Shown here piece after piece: positions 8,387 through 18,060 of a stretch of 32,351 bases of DNA. Location of the stretch: contig MFXW01000029.1 in the NCBI GenBank assembly GCA_001787585.1, forward strand, positions 9,327 through 41,677, in the 5' to 3' direction. The DNA comes from Candidatus Peribacteria bacterium RIFCSPHIGHO2_02_FULL_53_20. Its GTDB lineage: Bacteria > Patescibacteriota > Gracilibacteria > Peribacterales > Peribacteraceae. The notes beneath the pieces are model-generated. The model saw only the letters and a program-made list of their open reading frames with translations. It searched no databases and was not told the DNA's origin. Both the position numbers and the translations under genes were made by a program. How positions within the stretch are numbered: the stretch's first letter is position 1; each line of letters opens with the position of its first letter.

Positions 8387-10252
8387 ATGGCTATCCAGCC
8401 CCCCGCAAAAAACCGGCAACAGTGGCTCCTGAGCATTCTGCTGTTCAGTTCCCTCTTGTTTCTTTCCGTCTATTCGGTCGCAGTGCCTGATAACTTCGGC
8501 GATCCCTACGCCGATGCCAAGGAAGTGCCAATTTCAGAGATCAGCAAAGGATACGCGGAAGGGACGCTCGAGAAAATCACCATCCGTGATAACAAGGTAT
8601 TCGCGGTCTCCGGAAGCGGCGGCGCTGTCCTCCGCTCGTATAAAGAGGACGGAGACAGCGTTGCTGAGCTCGGATGGAACGATCCCACAAATCCCACGAT
8701 TGTGGAAATCGAAGATAACGAGACCAGTAATCTCTTCCTTGCCATTTTGCCGGATCTCCTCTTTTTCCTTCTGGTGATTGGCGGCGTTGTCTGGCTCTTT
8801 CGCGGCATTGCCCGTAGCCAGAACAATGCGATGGCATTTGGCAAATCCAAAGCGCGTATCGCCGATGTGCGGCAAGTGAAGACACGCTTCAAGGATGTCG
8901 CCGGATGTGAGGAAGCCAAGGAAGACCTGATCGAAGTCGTCGATTTCCTGAAAAATCCGAAGAAGTATCTCAGTATCGGCGCGAAGATCCCGAAGGGCGT
9001 ACTGCTCGTGGGTCCTCCGGGAACGGGAAAAACCATGCTTGCGCGAGCGGTTGCCGGAGAAGCCAACGTACCGTTTTTCTCGATTGCAGGATCCGAATTC
9101 GTCGAGATGTTCGTGGGAGTGGGCGCTTCGCGCGTCCGTGATCTCTTTCTCCGTGCCAAGCGCAATGCGCCATGCATCATCTTCATCGATGAAATCGATG
9201 CGGTCGGCCGCCAGCGCGGTGGTGCTGGATTCGGCGGAGGGCACGACGAACGTGAACAGACCTTAAACCAGATTCTCACGGAGATGGATGGATTTGAGCA
9301 GGGGACCAACGTGATTGTGATGGCTGCTACCAACCGTCCGGACGTATTGGACATTGCTCTTCTGCGTCCCGGCCGCTTCGACCGCCGTGTCTTCATCGAC
9401 AAGCCCGATCTGGAGGCGCGTAAACTCATTCTCGAAGTTCATGCGCGCAACAAGAAAATGCACAAAGACGCTGATTTTTCCGTGATCGCGAAAAAAACCG
9501 TGGGCATGACCGGCGCGGATCTGGAAAATATCATGAATGAAGCTGCGATTTTCGCTGCCAAAAGAAAGCGCCGTGAAGTCACGCAGAAAGACATCGATGA
9601 TGCCGTGGAGAAAGTCACGCTCGGTTCCGAGAAGCGCTCCCGCAAGCTCACGCAGCACGAAAAGGAGATCACGGCCTATCACGAGCTTGGGCACGCAATC
9701 GTCGGGCACCTCTGTCCGGACAGTGATCCTCTCCACAAAATCTCGATTGTCTCGCGAGGGTCTGCGCTCGGCGTCACGTGGTTCCTTCCTCAGGAGGATC
9801 AGTACACGACCAGTCGCAGCAAGTTCCTTGATGAGATCTGTGGACTGCTCGGTGGTCGCGCCGCGGAAGCATTGGTCTTCTCGGAAATCACCACGGGGGC
9901 AAGCAGCGATCTGGAACGTGCATCGCAAATCGCGAGAAACATGGCGATGCGCTACGGGATGGGGGACAGTGAACTTGGGCCTGTAACCTATGGCGAAAGG
10001 CAAGGCGGATCCTTCTTCCTTGGCGCCGATCCCTCCGGAGGGCGCAATTATTCCGAGGAGAAAGCCCGCCAGATCGATACGTTTGTCCAAAAGACATTGG
10101 AGAAGCAATACGACCGAGCGCTTACAATGCTCAAGACACACCAGAAAAAGCTCGATGAGCTTGCAAAGATCATTCTCGAGAAAGAAACGATGACGGTGGA
10201 GGAATTTACGGCGATTTTTGAAGGAAAGGATACAGAGAAGAAAGAGGCATAA
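8387..10252 (+). CDS. ftsH: ATP-dependent zinc metalloprotease FtsH
   Basis: Walker [47 protein letters not shown], zinc site HELGH, two N-terminal TMs. Confidence 0.98.
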   Translation: MAIQPPAKNRQQWLLSILLFSSLLFLSVYSVAVPDNFGDPYADAKEVPISEISKGYAEGTLEKITIRDNKVFAVSGSGGAVLRSYKEDGDSVAELGWNDPTNPTIVEIEDNETSNLFLAILPDLLFFLLVIGGVVWLFRGIARSQNNAMAFGKSKARIADVRQVKTRFKDVAGCEEAKEDLIEVVDFLKNPKKYLSIGAKIPKGVLLVGPPGTGKTMLARAVAGEANVPFFSIAGSEFVEMFVGVGASRVRDLFLRAKRNAPCIIFIDEIDAVGRQRGGAGFGGGHDEREQTLNQILTEMDGFEQGTNVIVMAATNRPDVLDIALLRPGRFDRRVFIDKPDLEARKLILEVHARNKKMHKDADFSVIAKKTVGMTGADLENIMNEAAIFAAKRKRREVTQKDIDDAVEKVTLGSEKRSRKLTQHEKEITAYHELGHAIVGHLCPDSDPLHKISIVSRGSALGVTWFLPQEDQYTTSRSKFLDEICGLLGGRAAEALVFSEITTGASSDLERASQIARNMAMRYGMGDSELGPVTYGERQGGSFFLGADPSGGRNYSEEKARQIDTFVQKTLEKQYDRALTMLKTHQKKLDELAKIILEKETMTVEEFTAIFEGKDTEKKEA

Positions 10253-10278
10253 CACTTGGGCGAATGTTTACAGCATCC

Positions 10279-10306
10279 GTAGGGGCATAGCGCGCTATGC
10301 CCCTAC
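10279..10306. repeat. Perfect 28-bp palindrome GTAGGGGCATAGCGCGCTATGCCCCTAC
   Basis: Two exact 14-nt reverse-complement halves between ftsH stop and purB start. Confidence 0.9.
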
Positions 10307-10339
10307 CTCCGCAATCCTCGCAAACGGTCATCCGATTTC

Positions 10340-10348
10340 TGCTACACT
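10340..10348 (+). promoter_or_regulatory. Extended -10 promoter element TGCTACACT for purB
   Basis: TGnTACACT 8 nt before ATG at 10357; transcript predicted near-leaderless. Confidence 0.5.
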
Positions 10349-10356
10349 GCATCCCA

Positions 10357-11667
10357 ATGCTCGATCACGCCCTCTCCCCCCTCGACGGTCGTTACGCATC
10401 TTCCGTCGATAGTTTGCGTTCCTATTTTTCCGAAGAGGCGCTGATGCATGCGCGCGTCGAAGTGGAGATTTCGTACTTCATCGCGCTTGCAGAGCTTCCC
10501 GATGTGCGTGAACTGCGTCTGAATGCTCAGCAGAAAAAGGCATTACGTGGCGTTGTTGAGCGGTTTTCCGAACGCGATATCATAGAGATCAAGAAGATCG
10601 AATCACGGACGCGGCATGATGTGAAGGCCGTGGAGTATTACCTGCAGGAGCGGTTTTCGAAGATTGCCGGGCTCAAGGACAAAACCGCTTTCATTCACTT
10701 CGCATTGACGAGTGAAGACGTCAATAATCTCGCGTACGGCATTCTCATTCACCGTGCGCTGGAAGACGTCATCCGTCCGGGTGTCAAAACCATAACCAAT
10801 GCGATCACGCGTGTTGCCCGATCATGGTCCAAGGTTTCGCTCCTCAGCCTCACGCACGGTCAGCCGGCGACGCCGACGACCGTGGGAAAGGAGTTTCAGG
10901 TCTTCGCCGAACGATTGCAGCGCCAGTCCGATCAATTAAAGCGTTTCCGTATGCAGGGGAAGCTCGGCGGCGCAGTGGGTACGTTCTCCGCGCATGCAGC
11001 CGCATATCCCGATACAGATTGGCCGAAGTTCGGTGCGCGCTTCATCCGTTCCCTCGGGCTCATTCCCTTAAGCGCTACCACGCAGATCAATCCGCACGAC
11101 GATATCGCCGAGCTTAGCCATCTCCTCTGTCGCATCAATACGATCCTCCTCGATTTCTCAAGAGACAGCTGGCTCTACATCTCCCGCGGCGTTTTCAAGC
11201 AAAAAGTCGTTACAGGAGAAGTAGGTTCCTCCACCATGCCGCACAAAGTGAACCCGATTGATTTTGAAAATGCTGAGGGCAATCTGGGCGTCTCTACAGC
11301 GCTCTTCATGCACTTTGCCGAGAAGCTTCCGGTGAGTCGCTTGCAGCGCGATCTGAGCGATTCCACGGTGCAACGCAATATCGGCGTGGCATTCGGCTAC
11401 CACATGCTGGCATTGCATTCCCTCGCGCGGGGGCTCGGGAAGCTGTCTCTGGATCGTAGCGCTGTGCGCCGTGAACTCGAAGCGCATCCGGAAGTCATCG
11501 CCGAAGCCATCCAGACCGTCCTGCGCAAACACGGCGCTGCCGATGCGTATGAAAAATTAAAAAAACTTACGAGAGGTGAAACCGTGACCAAGGAGATTTT
11601 GTGGGATTACATTGAAGCTTTGCCGATTCCAAGAGGGGAGAGGGAGAGGCTGCTGAAGATGCTCTGA
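10357..11667 (+). CDS. purB: Adenylosuccinate lyase
   Basis: Starts MLDHALSPLDGRYAS; SRTRHDVKAVEYYL, SLTHGQPATPTT, GSSTMPHKVNPIDFENAEGN signature. ORF opens at 10297; ATG at 10357 fits the family. Confidence 0.96.
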   Translation: MLDHALSPLDGRYASSVDSLRSYFSEEALMHARVEVEISYFIALAELPDVRELRLNAQQKKALRGVVERFSERDIIEIKKIESRTRHDVKAVEYYLQERFSKIAGLKDKTAFIHFALTSEDVNNLAYGILIHRALEDVIRPGVKTITNAITRVARSWSKVSLLSLTHGQPATPTTVGKEFQVFAERLQRQSDQLKRFRMQGKLGGAVGTFSAHAAAYPDTDWPKFGARFIRSLGLIPLSATTQINPHDDIAELSHLLCRINTILLDFSRDSWLYISRGVFKQKVVTGEVGSSTMPHKVNPIDFENAEGNLGVSTALFMHFAEKLPVSRLQRDLSDSTVQRNIGVAFGYHMLALHSLARGLGKLSLDRSAVRRELEAHPEVIAEAIQTVLRKHGAADAYEKLKKLTRGETVTKEILWDYIEALPIPRGERERLLKML

Positions 11668-11746
11668 GTATCATCTAGATCAGCATCATTCTTCAATGAT
11701 TGGGGGATGAAGCCGATAGTACAGAATCCATCATGTACACTGACGG

Positions 11747-12730
11747 ATGATGATCGAAATTATTCTACGATTTGTCGCTTGGGGATTCAGCATCTTCTTT
11801 CTCGCTATAAGTGTTTTAGGTGCTCTGGCTGGCGATTTTTTCCCTTCATTAGGATTGCTGATTATAGGAATTTCATTGCTTCCGAAAATAAAAAACATTG
11901 GTAGTATTATCGTGAAGTGGTGGATGCGAGTGATAGGTTTTTTTGTCGGCATCATTATTTTTGTTTCGAGCGCTCCCACTGTAAAAAATTCTGTTTCGAG
12001 TGAGGTTTCTGTTAGGCAATCCTCCTCTTTAGCGGTAGCAACATCACAAGGGTCTTCATTGGCTGCGGCGGCTGATATGTTCCCAGTTACACATATTTCC
12101 GATGGAGACACCATCACAGTGAGTATTGGTGGCAAGGAAGAGAAAGTGCGGATTATCGGACTTGATGCGCCTGAGACAAGTCCGATGGAATGTTTTGGTA
12201 ATGAGTCCTCAGCGCAACTTTCCTTTTTCCTTACAGGCAAGAATGTAACCCTTGGCACTGATTCATCAGATGATCGAGATAATTTTGGTAGGCTTCTGCG
12301 GTATGTTTTCCTCGACGGACGGGATATCGGCGCAGAGATGATTCGAGAGGGGTATGCAGCAAGCTATCGCAAATATCCACATTCCCGTACAGATTCCTAT
12401 AATGCACTTGAGATGGAGGCAAAAAATATACGAGCTGGTTTGTGGGCTTCTTGTGGAGAATCGAGATCAAGCATTTCACTGGTTCCGTTGAGCATTGTTC
12501 CAGCCGCTGCTACTTCAAAGAAACCCAATGATTTAGAACAGGTGCAAGCTGCTGAAGGCAGTAGCTGCGTCATTAAAGGGAATGTGAATAGCAAAGGTGA
12601 AATGATTTACCATGTGCCAGGTTGTGGCTCTTACAAACGGACGCAGATTAAACCGGGAGAGGGTGATAAATGGTTTTGTTCGGAAGCTGAAGCGAAAACC
12701 GCAGGATTCAGGAGAGCCGGCAATTGCTGA
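11747..12730 (+). CDS. Membrane-anchored thermonuclease/SNase-like protein with small Cys-containing C-terminal domain
   Basis: N-terminal TM segments; SNase motifs SDGDTITVSIGGKEEKVRIIGLDAPETSP, DNFGRLLRYVFLDGRDIGAEMIREGYA; C-term MIYHVPGCGSYKRTQIKPGEGDKWFCSEAEAKTAGFRRA. Confidence 0.88.
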   Translation: MMIEIILRFVAWGFSIFFLAISVLGALAGDFFPSLGLLIIGISLLPKIKNIGSIIVKWWMRVIGFFVGIIIFVSSAPTVKNSVSSEVSVRQSSSLAVATSQGSSLAAAADMFPVTHISDGDTITVSIGGKEEKVRIIGLDAPETSPMECFGNESSAQLSFFLTGKNVTLGTDSSDDRDNFGRLLRYVFLDGRDIGAEMIREGYAASYRKYPHSRTDSYNALEMEAKNIRAGLWASCGESRSSISLVPLSIVPAAATSKKPNDLEQVQAAEGSSCVIKGNVNSKGEMIYHVPGCGSYKRTQIKPGEGDKWFCSEAEAKTAGFRRAGNC

Positions 12731-12753
12731 TCAGCCTATTCATTTTGTATTTC

Positions 12754-12840
12754 TGGTGCCCAGGAGAGGATTTGAACCTCCATAGGATTGCTCCCACACG
12801 CCCCTCAAGCGTGCGCGTCTACCAGTTTCGCCACCTGGGC
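12754..12840 (-). tRNA. tRNA-Leu(GAG), CCA encoded
   Basis: Reverse strand GCCCAGG...CCTGGGC acceptor stem, A + CCA; anticodon stem CACGC-TTGAGGG-GCGTG gives GAG; long variable arm; T-loop TTCAAAT. Confidence 0.95.
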
Positions 12841-12936
12841 ATCGGGCAAAGTTTACCCAAGGAAATGATGTAGCAACAGCGCATTCACAACAAATTGCCG
12901 GTATCTGCTCATGAATCATAGGAGTACATTTCCCAT

Positions 12937-13806
12937 GTGTTCTACGCCCTCGCTATCGGCTCCATGCTCGGCTCCATGCTGCAGAACCTTTTGCTTGTGC
13001 ATCATGCGCGGAAGATCGACGGACTCAGCCTCGCATTCTACCGCAATGTTGGGTTCTTCTTCACATTGCTGCCGCTGCTGTATGGCGCGTCTTCTCAGGA
13101 TATTACATTGGTCTTGGGTCACTGGAAGCTGCTGACAGTCTCCAGTGTCGCAGGAGGTGTGTCGCTTGCGCTCGCATATGCCTCGTTTCGGTATATCGTT
13201 GTCGGTGTTTCCACCACGATCAACAAAGCAGTTCTGACTATTGTCATGGTGATTCTGGGATGGCTCCTGCTGGATCAGCCACTCGCGCCTTCCGCATTGG
13301 CATTCATCGCACTGATTATTCTGGGAAGCGTTCTTCTCGGGCTGGAGCGCAATGCATTCCCTCATCTCGATAATCGTCATGCACTGGGTTTGGCGCTGTC
13401 CATTCTGAGCGCTCTTTCCATTGCGTTCGCGTTCTATGCGCTTGCAGTTCTTGCGACAGTCGCCGATCCGCTTGTCAGTAGTTATTTCTGGGAAACTTCC
13501 ATTGCGGTCGCCTGCGCCGTGCTCATCGCCATACGCTGGGCAGCATTCGGTACGGTACCGCAGAAAATTTCATGGAAGACATTTTGTATCATTGCTGCAT
13601 GCTCTTTTCCCACACTCATCGGGACGGGGCTTTTTAGTTTGGCTCTTCGCATGGGACCTATAGCTATCGCGAATGCCATCGGGAGCGGCTCGCTCGCTGT
13701 TACTGCCCTTCTGGCATGGGGCATGTATGGTGAGAAACTCAATCTCAAGCAATGGATGAGTATTGTGCTCATTCTCATCGGGGTGATCGCGATGCGGTTT
13801 GTGTAA
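12937..13806 (+). CDS. DMT-superfamily/EamA-like membrane transporter
   Basis: About 10 hydrophobic helices; GTG start; EamA-type second half ANAIGSGSLAVTALLAWGMYGEKLNLKQWMSIVLILIGVIAM. Confidence 0.85.
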   Translation: MFYALAIGSMLGSMLQNLLLVHHARKIDGLSLAFYRNVGFFFTLLPLLYGASSQDITLVLGHWKLLTVSSVAGGVSLALAYASFRYIVVGVSTTINKAVLTIVMVILGWLLLDQPLAPSALAFIALIILGSVLLGLERNAFPHLDNRHALGLALSILSALSIAFAFYALAVLATVADPLVSSYFWETSIAVACAVLIAIRWAAFGTVPQKISWKTFCIIAACSFPTLIGTGLFSLALRMGPIAIANAIGSGSLAVTALLAWGMYGEKLNLKQWMSIVLILIGVIAMRFV

Positions 13807-13839
13807 ATATTGTTTGCGACAATATCTTCCACATTCCTC

Positions 13840-13880
13840 TTGCCTTTTGCGATAGACTGTAATACAATTGTCATACAATT
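13840..13880 (+). promoter_or_regulatory. Predicted promoter/operator of the toxin-antitoxin pair
   Basis: -35 TTGCCT (13840-13845), 17-nt spacer, -10 TACAAT (13863-13868); ATACAATT direct repeats at 13862 and 13873, 11 bp apart. Confidence 0.5.
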
Positions 13881-13891
13881 CCAATCTTCCT

Positions 13892-14137
13892 ATGCGTTCC
13901 GTTCTCAGTATCTCCATTCCGCCAAAGAAGCTTGCTGCTCTGAAGAAAAGAGCAAAGTGCGAGGGCATGACCATCAGTGCCTACGTTTTGAGTTTTGTTG
14001 ATCAAGAGGAAAATCTTATCACCGAAGCGGAACTTCTGGAAGATCTCCAGCAAGGAGAACGAGATCTCGCTCAAGGAAAACAGAGGACTCTCGGTCCCAG
14101 TGATTCACTGGAAGAATTCTTTCCGATAAAGAAATGA
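13892..14137 (+). CDS. RHH/CopG-like antitoxin
   Basis: MRSVLSISIPPKKLAALKKRAKCEGMTISAYVLSFV is RHH-like; stop overlaps the next ATG (ATGA). Confidence 0.75.
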   Translation: MRSVLSISIPPKKLAALKKRAKCEGMTISAYVLSFVDQEENLITEAELLEDLQQGERDLAQGKQRTLGPSDSLEEFFPIKK

Positions 14138-14403
14138 GGATCCGGATTATCAACACTCTCCCAAAGTTTGACAAGAATTGGGACTCTCTTTCGAAGGAAA
14201 GTCAGACAAGAGCTTTCAAAACCATTGAACTTTTCCGAGTGAACCCCCTGCATCCCTCTCTTCGTTTGCACCGGCTGCACGGTCATCTCAAAAAATATTG
14301 GAGTATCTCTGTTGATTTACACATTCGTATTATTTTGAGATTTGAAGGTGATACAGCACATTTTTTTTCCATTGGCACTCACGCTCTGTACAAGAAGAAG
14401 TAG
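14134..14403 (+). CDS. RelE/ParE-superfamily toxin
   Basis: FDKNWDSLSKESQTRAFKTIELFRVNPLHPSLRLHRLHGHLKKYWSISVDLHIRIILRFEGDTAHFFSIGTHALY has the RelE/ParE layout; directly downstream of the antitoxin. Confidence 0.85.
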   Translation: MRIRIINTLPKFDKNWDSLSKESQTRAFKTIELFRVNPLHPSLRLHRLHGHLKKYWSISVDLHIRIILRFEGDTAHFFSIGTHALYKKK

Positions 14404-14422
14404 AGATTTCCTTATGGGAGTA

Positions 14423-15010
14423 TCATGTTTTTTTAAGCCCACTGAGTTCCTCCATCAGTTGCTGCGTCAACTGTTCCAATGCAGTCCGGATGTCCCCGTG
14501 CAGTTGGAGTAGTGCTTGTTCCATTGCCTTTAGGCTGTAGACATTTTGTAGCATGTCCGGCAGTTGACCATCGGTATCTTTGCGAAACTGATCGCGTGTC
14601 TGGCTGCAGAGCAAGGCGGCATTCGCATATGTTCCCGGGCAACGGGTGTTATGGAGATGCTTGCGTGTGTCGCGGATGGCGCGGTCGATACCTTGCAGGA
14701 GCTTTCGTTGTTTCCGATACTCCAGAATGTCGGATCGTCGGGATATTCCCGTTGCTTGTGTGAGGTGCATCAGTGCTCTTTCAATGGGGTCACTACATTG
14801 TCTGGCATCGTTGAAATGCGGACATGCGGGTCTGTGTAGTTTTACCTCTGCTGAGCACAGGGGATTGAGAAGGGTGGTATTGATGACTAGCAGACGAACA
14901 CAGCGGGCTTTGAGATGATCCAAGAGTTGCTCATGTCGCAGTCCGCAATCAGGGAAAAAGAAGCTGCCGAGTTCCTGCTGCAAATTGGTAGCTTCGGCGG
15001 AGGTATTCAT
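14423..15010 (-). CDS. Hypothetical protein (196 aa, Cys-containing, helical)
   Basis: Intact ORF; ATG at 15010 with -35 TTGACT (complement 15039-15044), 16-nt spacer, -10 TATTTT (complement 15017-15022). Confidence 0.65.
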   Translation of the reverse strand: MNTSAEATNLQQELGSFFFPDCGLRHEQLLDHLKARCVRLLVINTTLLNPLCSAEVKLHRPACPHFNDARQCSDPIERALMHLTQATGISRRSDILEYRKQRKLLQGIDRAIRDTRKHLHNTRCPGTYANAALLCSQTRDQFRKDTDGQLPDMLQNVYSLKAMEQALLQLHGDIRTALEQLTQQLMEELSGLKKT

Positions 15011-15069
15011 ATAGTCAAAATACACTTGAACGAAAATTAGTCAATATCCCTCTTTTTCTTATCCTGCAG

Positions 15070-15252
15070 CTACTTCTTCTTCGCCGAGCTCACGAACTGA
15101 TCTTCAGTCATCGCGGGAGAAACGCGGCGAACTTTTGCAAGGATCTGTTCTTTGGCGACACCGGTCGCGGAAGCGTACTGCTTGCGGAGACGCGCGAGCT
15201 TGGTCTTGCGTTTGCGGCGTGCGTGGATTTCACGTTGACGGATGCGGGACAT
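15070..15252 (-). CDS. Small highly basic conserved-type protein (60 aa)
   Basis: MSRIRQREIHARRKRKTKLARLRKQYASATGVAKEQILAKVRRVSPAMTEDQFVSSAKKK; resembles MGRIRQRE-type small basic proteins seen in several phyla (recalled, not searched). Confidence 0.7.
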   Translation of the reverse strand: MSRIRQREIHARRKRKTKLARLRKQYASATGVAKEQILAKVRRVSPAMTEDQFVSSAKKK

Positions 15253-15339
15253 GAGAAAAAGGGAAGAAGACCGGGGAACAGTATTGCAGATGCAGAGAGA
15301 AAGGGAAGGGTGATGAGCAGATAAATTCTCATGTGTTCA

Positions 15340-15368
15340 TTGCGCTTTCCTGACAGCTCTTTTACGAT
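15340..15368 (+). promoter_or_regulatory. Predicted promoter of the helicase-like gene
   Basis: TTGCGC (15340-15345), 17-nt spacer, TACGAT (15363-15368), ATG at 15381. Confidence 0.5.
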
Positions 15369-15380
15369 TAAGCACTTTCT

Positions 15381-18041
15381 ATGGCATTAGAAGCATTCGT
15401 GCCGCCGGCGAAGTCACTTCCCATGAAAAAGGGATCCAGAAAAACAGATGCCCACAGGATATTCGATGCCATGCACGGGCAGATGGATGCGGTGTACCCT
15501 GCGGATGATGCCGAGGCATGGAGCTGGACTGGAGAAGGCTTTTCCGAACACATCATTACGCCTCCCGTTGACGATTTCAGCTACTGGTTTTCCCATACAT
15601 TTGAAACATCTGATGAGTTTTCCCAAGCGTTCGTCCAGCGGATGTTTACGGTCTGGCACTCACTTGAGGAAGAAGGATTCCGGGCCAACGATCACGAGTT
15701 GTATGAACATCAGAAGGCACTCTTTGCATGGATCGCGCTGAGCGGTGTCACCGGTGTGCGCTTCAAGATGGCCAATCTCCTGATCCGTTCTCCATACGGA
15801 AGTGGCAAAAGTCTTGTCGCGGGACTCACAAGCCGTGCCATGTATGAATTGCAGGCGGAAATGATCGCACGCGGAGTGGATATCGCCTCTATTCCTACAG
15901 GCGCACTTCTTGGTCTTCGGAGGGAACACATGCAACAAAACGCTTTGGGGCAACAGTATGCGGTGCTCCAGCCGCCGTATACAGTGGAGCGCAGAGACGT
16001 GAATTCGTTTTGGCAAAGTCTCGGCAAAATGTATGGCGATGATTTTGCAGGGAGCTTCGCTCGTCCGGCAGGAAAGCAGCATCCGTTCTACAATCTCTTC
16101 CCCATTGCTGACGAAGCAGAGCATGCTCCTCCGGTTGCCACACGGCTGCAGAATTACTTTGAGCAAATGGACAGTAAGCGTGCGGCATCATGGAAAGGCG
16201 TGGCTCCAAAAAGTCAGAGGCACATTGTCGACACTTTGGAGGCATTAATGGAAGGACGCATTGTTCTCGTGCCTGATGCCTACAATGTTCCTCAGCCCGA
16301 GAAGCCGATTCCCTTGGCGGATGATCAGAAAGAACACGGGAATCGCTACCTCGGGGATTCGGCTCACGCACTTTTCGAGAGTGAACTGTACCACGTGAAG
16401 ACAACGCATCCGCACCTTGCACTGGATCGCAATGCGTATACCACACAACCAAATATGGAACATCCAGCGCACTTCTGTATCGCGTATGGCACGATGCTCA
16501 CGCGTGATCCAGAGCTCATCCGCGCGGATGTCCGAGAAGAAATTATGCGACGTCTCCGGTTCATGGCTCTGGATGAAGCGGGAAAATACAATCCTTTGTC
16601 CGTGACCGACTCGGCGGCGCAGGCCTCTGGGCAGCCGACTCTGCTATTGGGATTTACCGGCCAGGATCGTGGTATCGACGGGTGGACGGCTCGGTCACCG
16701 GTCCTCTCCATCCGGCAGATGATCCGTTTGGGTCTCATGAAGCCTATTGCCTTCTCCGGCATCGGCGATGCGCGCCATCCCGTGAAGCAGGGGACGGAAG
16801 AGGCGTGGGATGTGTATCGCGATGCGATGTTCCGGGACGAAAAAACCGCAAGCACACTCCATCTTCCACAGGCACACGAGCTCGATACCGTTGTCGTTCC
16901 GCCTGCTGGGCACGTCCGTGAATATGCGCATCGCATCATCGAAGCGCATAAGGAAGAAGGGAAGCCGGTCAAAGTATGGGCATTTGATCCCGAAGCCGGA
17001 GACAACCGCTGGGGGATCATCGCCAACGGCTTCAATGCGCCGAAGAAGGAAGGAGATTCGCGGCGCGTTCTTGTTGCTCCTCCTTCGCAAATTTCCGAAG
17101 CGCTTCATCTCGGCGCAGAATGTTATGACGTTCTCACGAATGTGCAGCGCCATGCACTTGATCAAATGCGCGGGAGACTGGGGCACATTCGCAATACCGG
17201 AGCATCGGAGCGAGAGCGGAAGAATGCCCGAACGCATTTTCGCATGCAGTGGCTGCGCGATGCCCCCGGGGAGGCCTATGTCCGTGATATGGCCCAAAAA
17301 ATGGGATACAAGCTCGATGATGAAGGAGCCACATGGAAGCAGCAGCAATGCATGATAGATGCCGAAGCTCATGATCGCGATCAGAAACGAAAAGGGATGA
17401 GCGCTCCGGAGTCGATTCCCGACATCAAAGCCATTCAGATGCGCAAAACCCGCAAACAATCGAAAGCAGAAGGAACTCCCTTAAAGCCCACGAGCTCATA
17501 CGTGATCGCGCGTGAAGCAAAGAAGTCTGAACGCGAAGTCAAACGCAGCTTGAAGCGAGCGCTGGAATTGCCTTCTGTCATGGCATCGCTTCCGCCCGCT
17601 TCGGTTGCGACTTCAGAGACGACGACACGTCTTCCCACAGAGTCGATCCCGTTACATCTAGCTACGAATCCACATCTTCGCATCGACACTACACCTTCGG
17701 TAAAACTTCTGGAATATTCCGCGACGGTCCGGAAGAAAGGTAAAGGGAAAAGTGCGAAACAGAGAGAAATTTCCGTAACGATCATCGTCGGGCCGGATGG
17801 TATGCCGACGAATCTTGGAACGCTTGCAAACATTCACGGAATCGGTGCCTATGCCAACAATTTGATGCGTAAGTCACGAGAAGAGCTCGCAAATGACGTT
17901 CAAAAAGCAGCCTTGGCCAAAGTGGTCGCACAGGAAATCCTGCGTTTACAGCAAGTAGTCGAAGATCGGAAGAATGGCGGAACGAAAAAACCAGATGCCG
18001 ACTCCAGTGGCCACTACATTGGTGTGAAACTGGTGAGATAA
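15381..18041 (+). CDS. Divergent SF2 (DEAD/DEAH-like) helicase-like protein, 886 aa
   Basis: Walker A-like RSPYGSGKS, Walker B-like FMALDEAGK, motif III-like LLLGFTGQD, motif VI-like QMRGRLGH in the correct order. Confidence 0.65.
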   Translation: MALEAFVPPAKSLPMKKGSRKTDAHRIFDAMHGQMDAVYPADDAEAWSWTGEGFSEHIITPPVDDFSYWFSHTFETSDEFSQAFVQRMFTVWHSLEEEGFRANDHELYEHQKALFAWIALSGVTGVRFKMANLLIRSPYGSGKSLVAGLTSRAMYELQAEMIARGVDIASIPTGALLGLRREHMQQNALGQQYAVLQPPYTVERRDVNSFWQSLGKMYGDDFAGSFARPAGKQHPFYNLFPIADEAEHAPPVATRLQNYFEQMDSKRAASWKGVAPKSQRHIVDTLEALMEGRIVLVPDAYNVPQPEKPIPLADDQKEHGNRYLGDSAHALFESELYHVKTTHPHLALDRNAYTTQPNMEHPAHFCIAYGTMLTRDPELIRADVREEIMRRLRFMALDEAGKYNPLSVTDSAAQASGQPTLLLGFTGQDRGIDGWTARSPVLSIRQMIRLGLMKPIAFSGIGDARHPVKQGTEEAWDVYRDAMFRDEKTASTLHLPQAHELDTVVVPPAGHVREYAHRIIEAHKEEGKPVKVWAFDPEAGDNRWGIIANGFNAPKKEGDSRRVLVAPPSQISEALHLGAECYDVLTNVQRHALDQMRGRLGHIRNTGASERERKNARTHFRMQWLRDAPGEAYVRDMAQKMGYKLDDEGATWKQQQCMIDAEAHDRDQKRKGMSAPESIPDIKAIQMRKTRKQSKAEGTPLKPTSSYVIAREAKKSEREVKRSLKRALELPSVMASLPPASVATSETTTRLPTESIPLHLATNPHLRIDTTPSVKLLEYSATVRKKGKGKSAKQREISVTIIVGPDGMPTNLGTLANIHGIGAYANNLMRKSREELANDVQKAALAKVVAQEILRLQQVVEDRKNGGTKKPDADSSGHYIGVKLVR

Positions 18042-18060
18042 TTTTTTTTACATTCTCTCT

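Noticed and set aside
8256-8436. N-terminal extension of the 536-aa GT ORF overlapping ftsH start
   Set aside because: Would overlap the divergent ftsH gene; ATG at 8256 gives a normal N-terminus and a divergent promoter region.
8506-9429. 307-aa minus-strand ORF antisense to ftsH
   Set aside because: ftsH is certain; the antisense frame is Ser/Arg/Pro-rich as expected from GC-biased codon shadowing.
9263-10255. 330-aa minus-strand ORF antisense to ftsH
   Set aside because: Shadow ORF of ftsH; no recognisable motifs.
11690-11705. Hairpin ATCATTCTTCAATGAT as a purB terminator
   Set aside because: Stem is only 6 bp and no T-tract follows; too weak to call.
16695-17459. 254-aa minus-strand ORF inside the helicase-like gene
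   Set aside because: Sits fully within an 886-aa ORF that has ordered helicase motifs and its own promoter.
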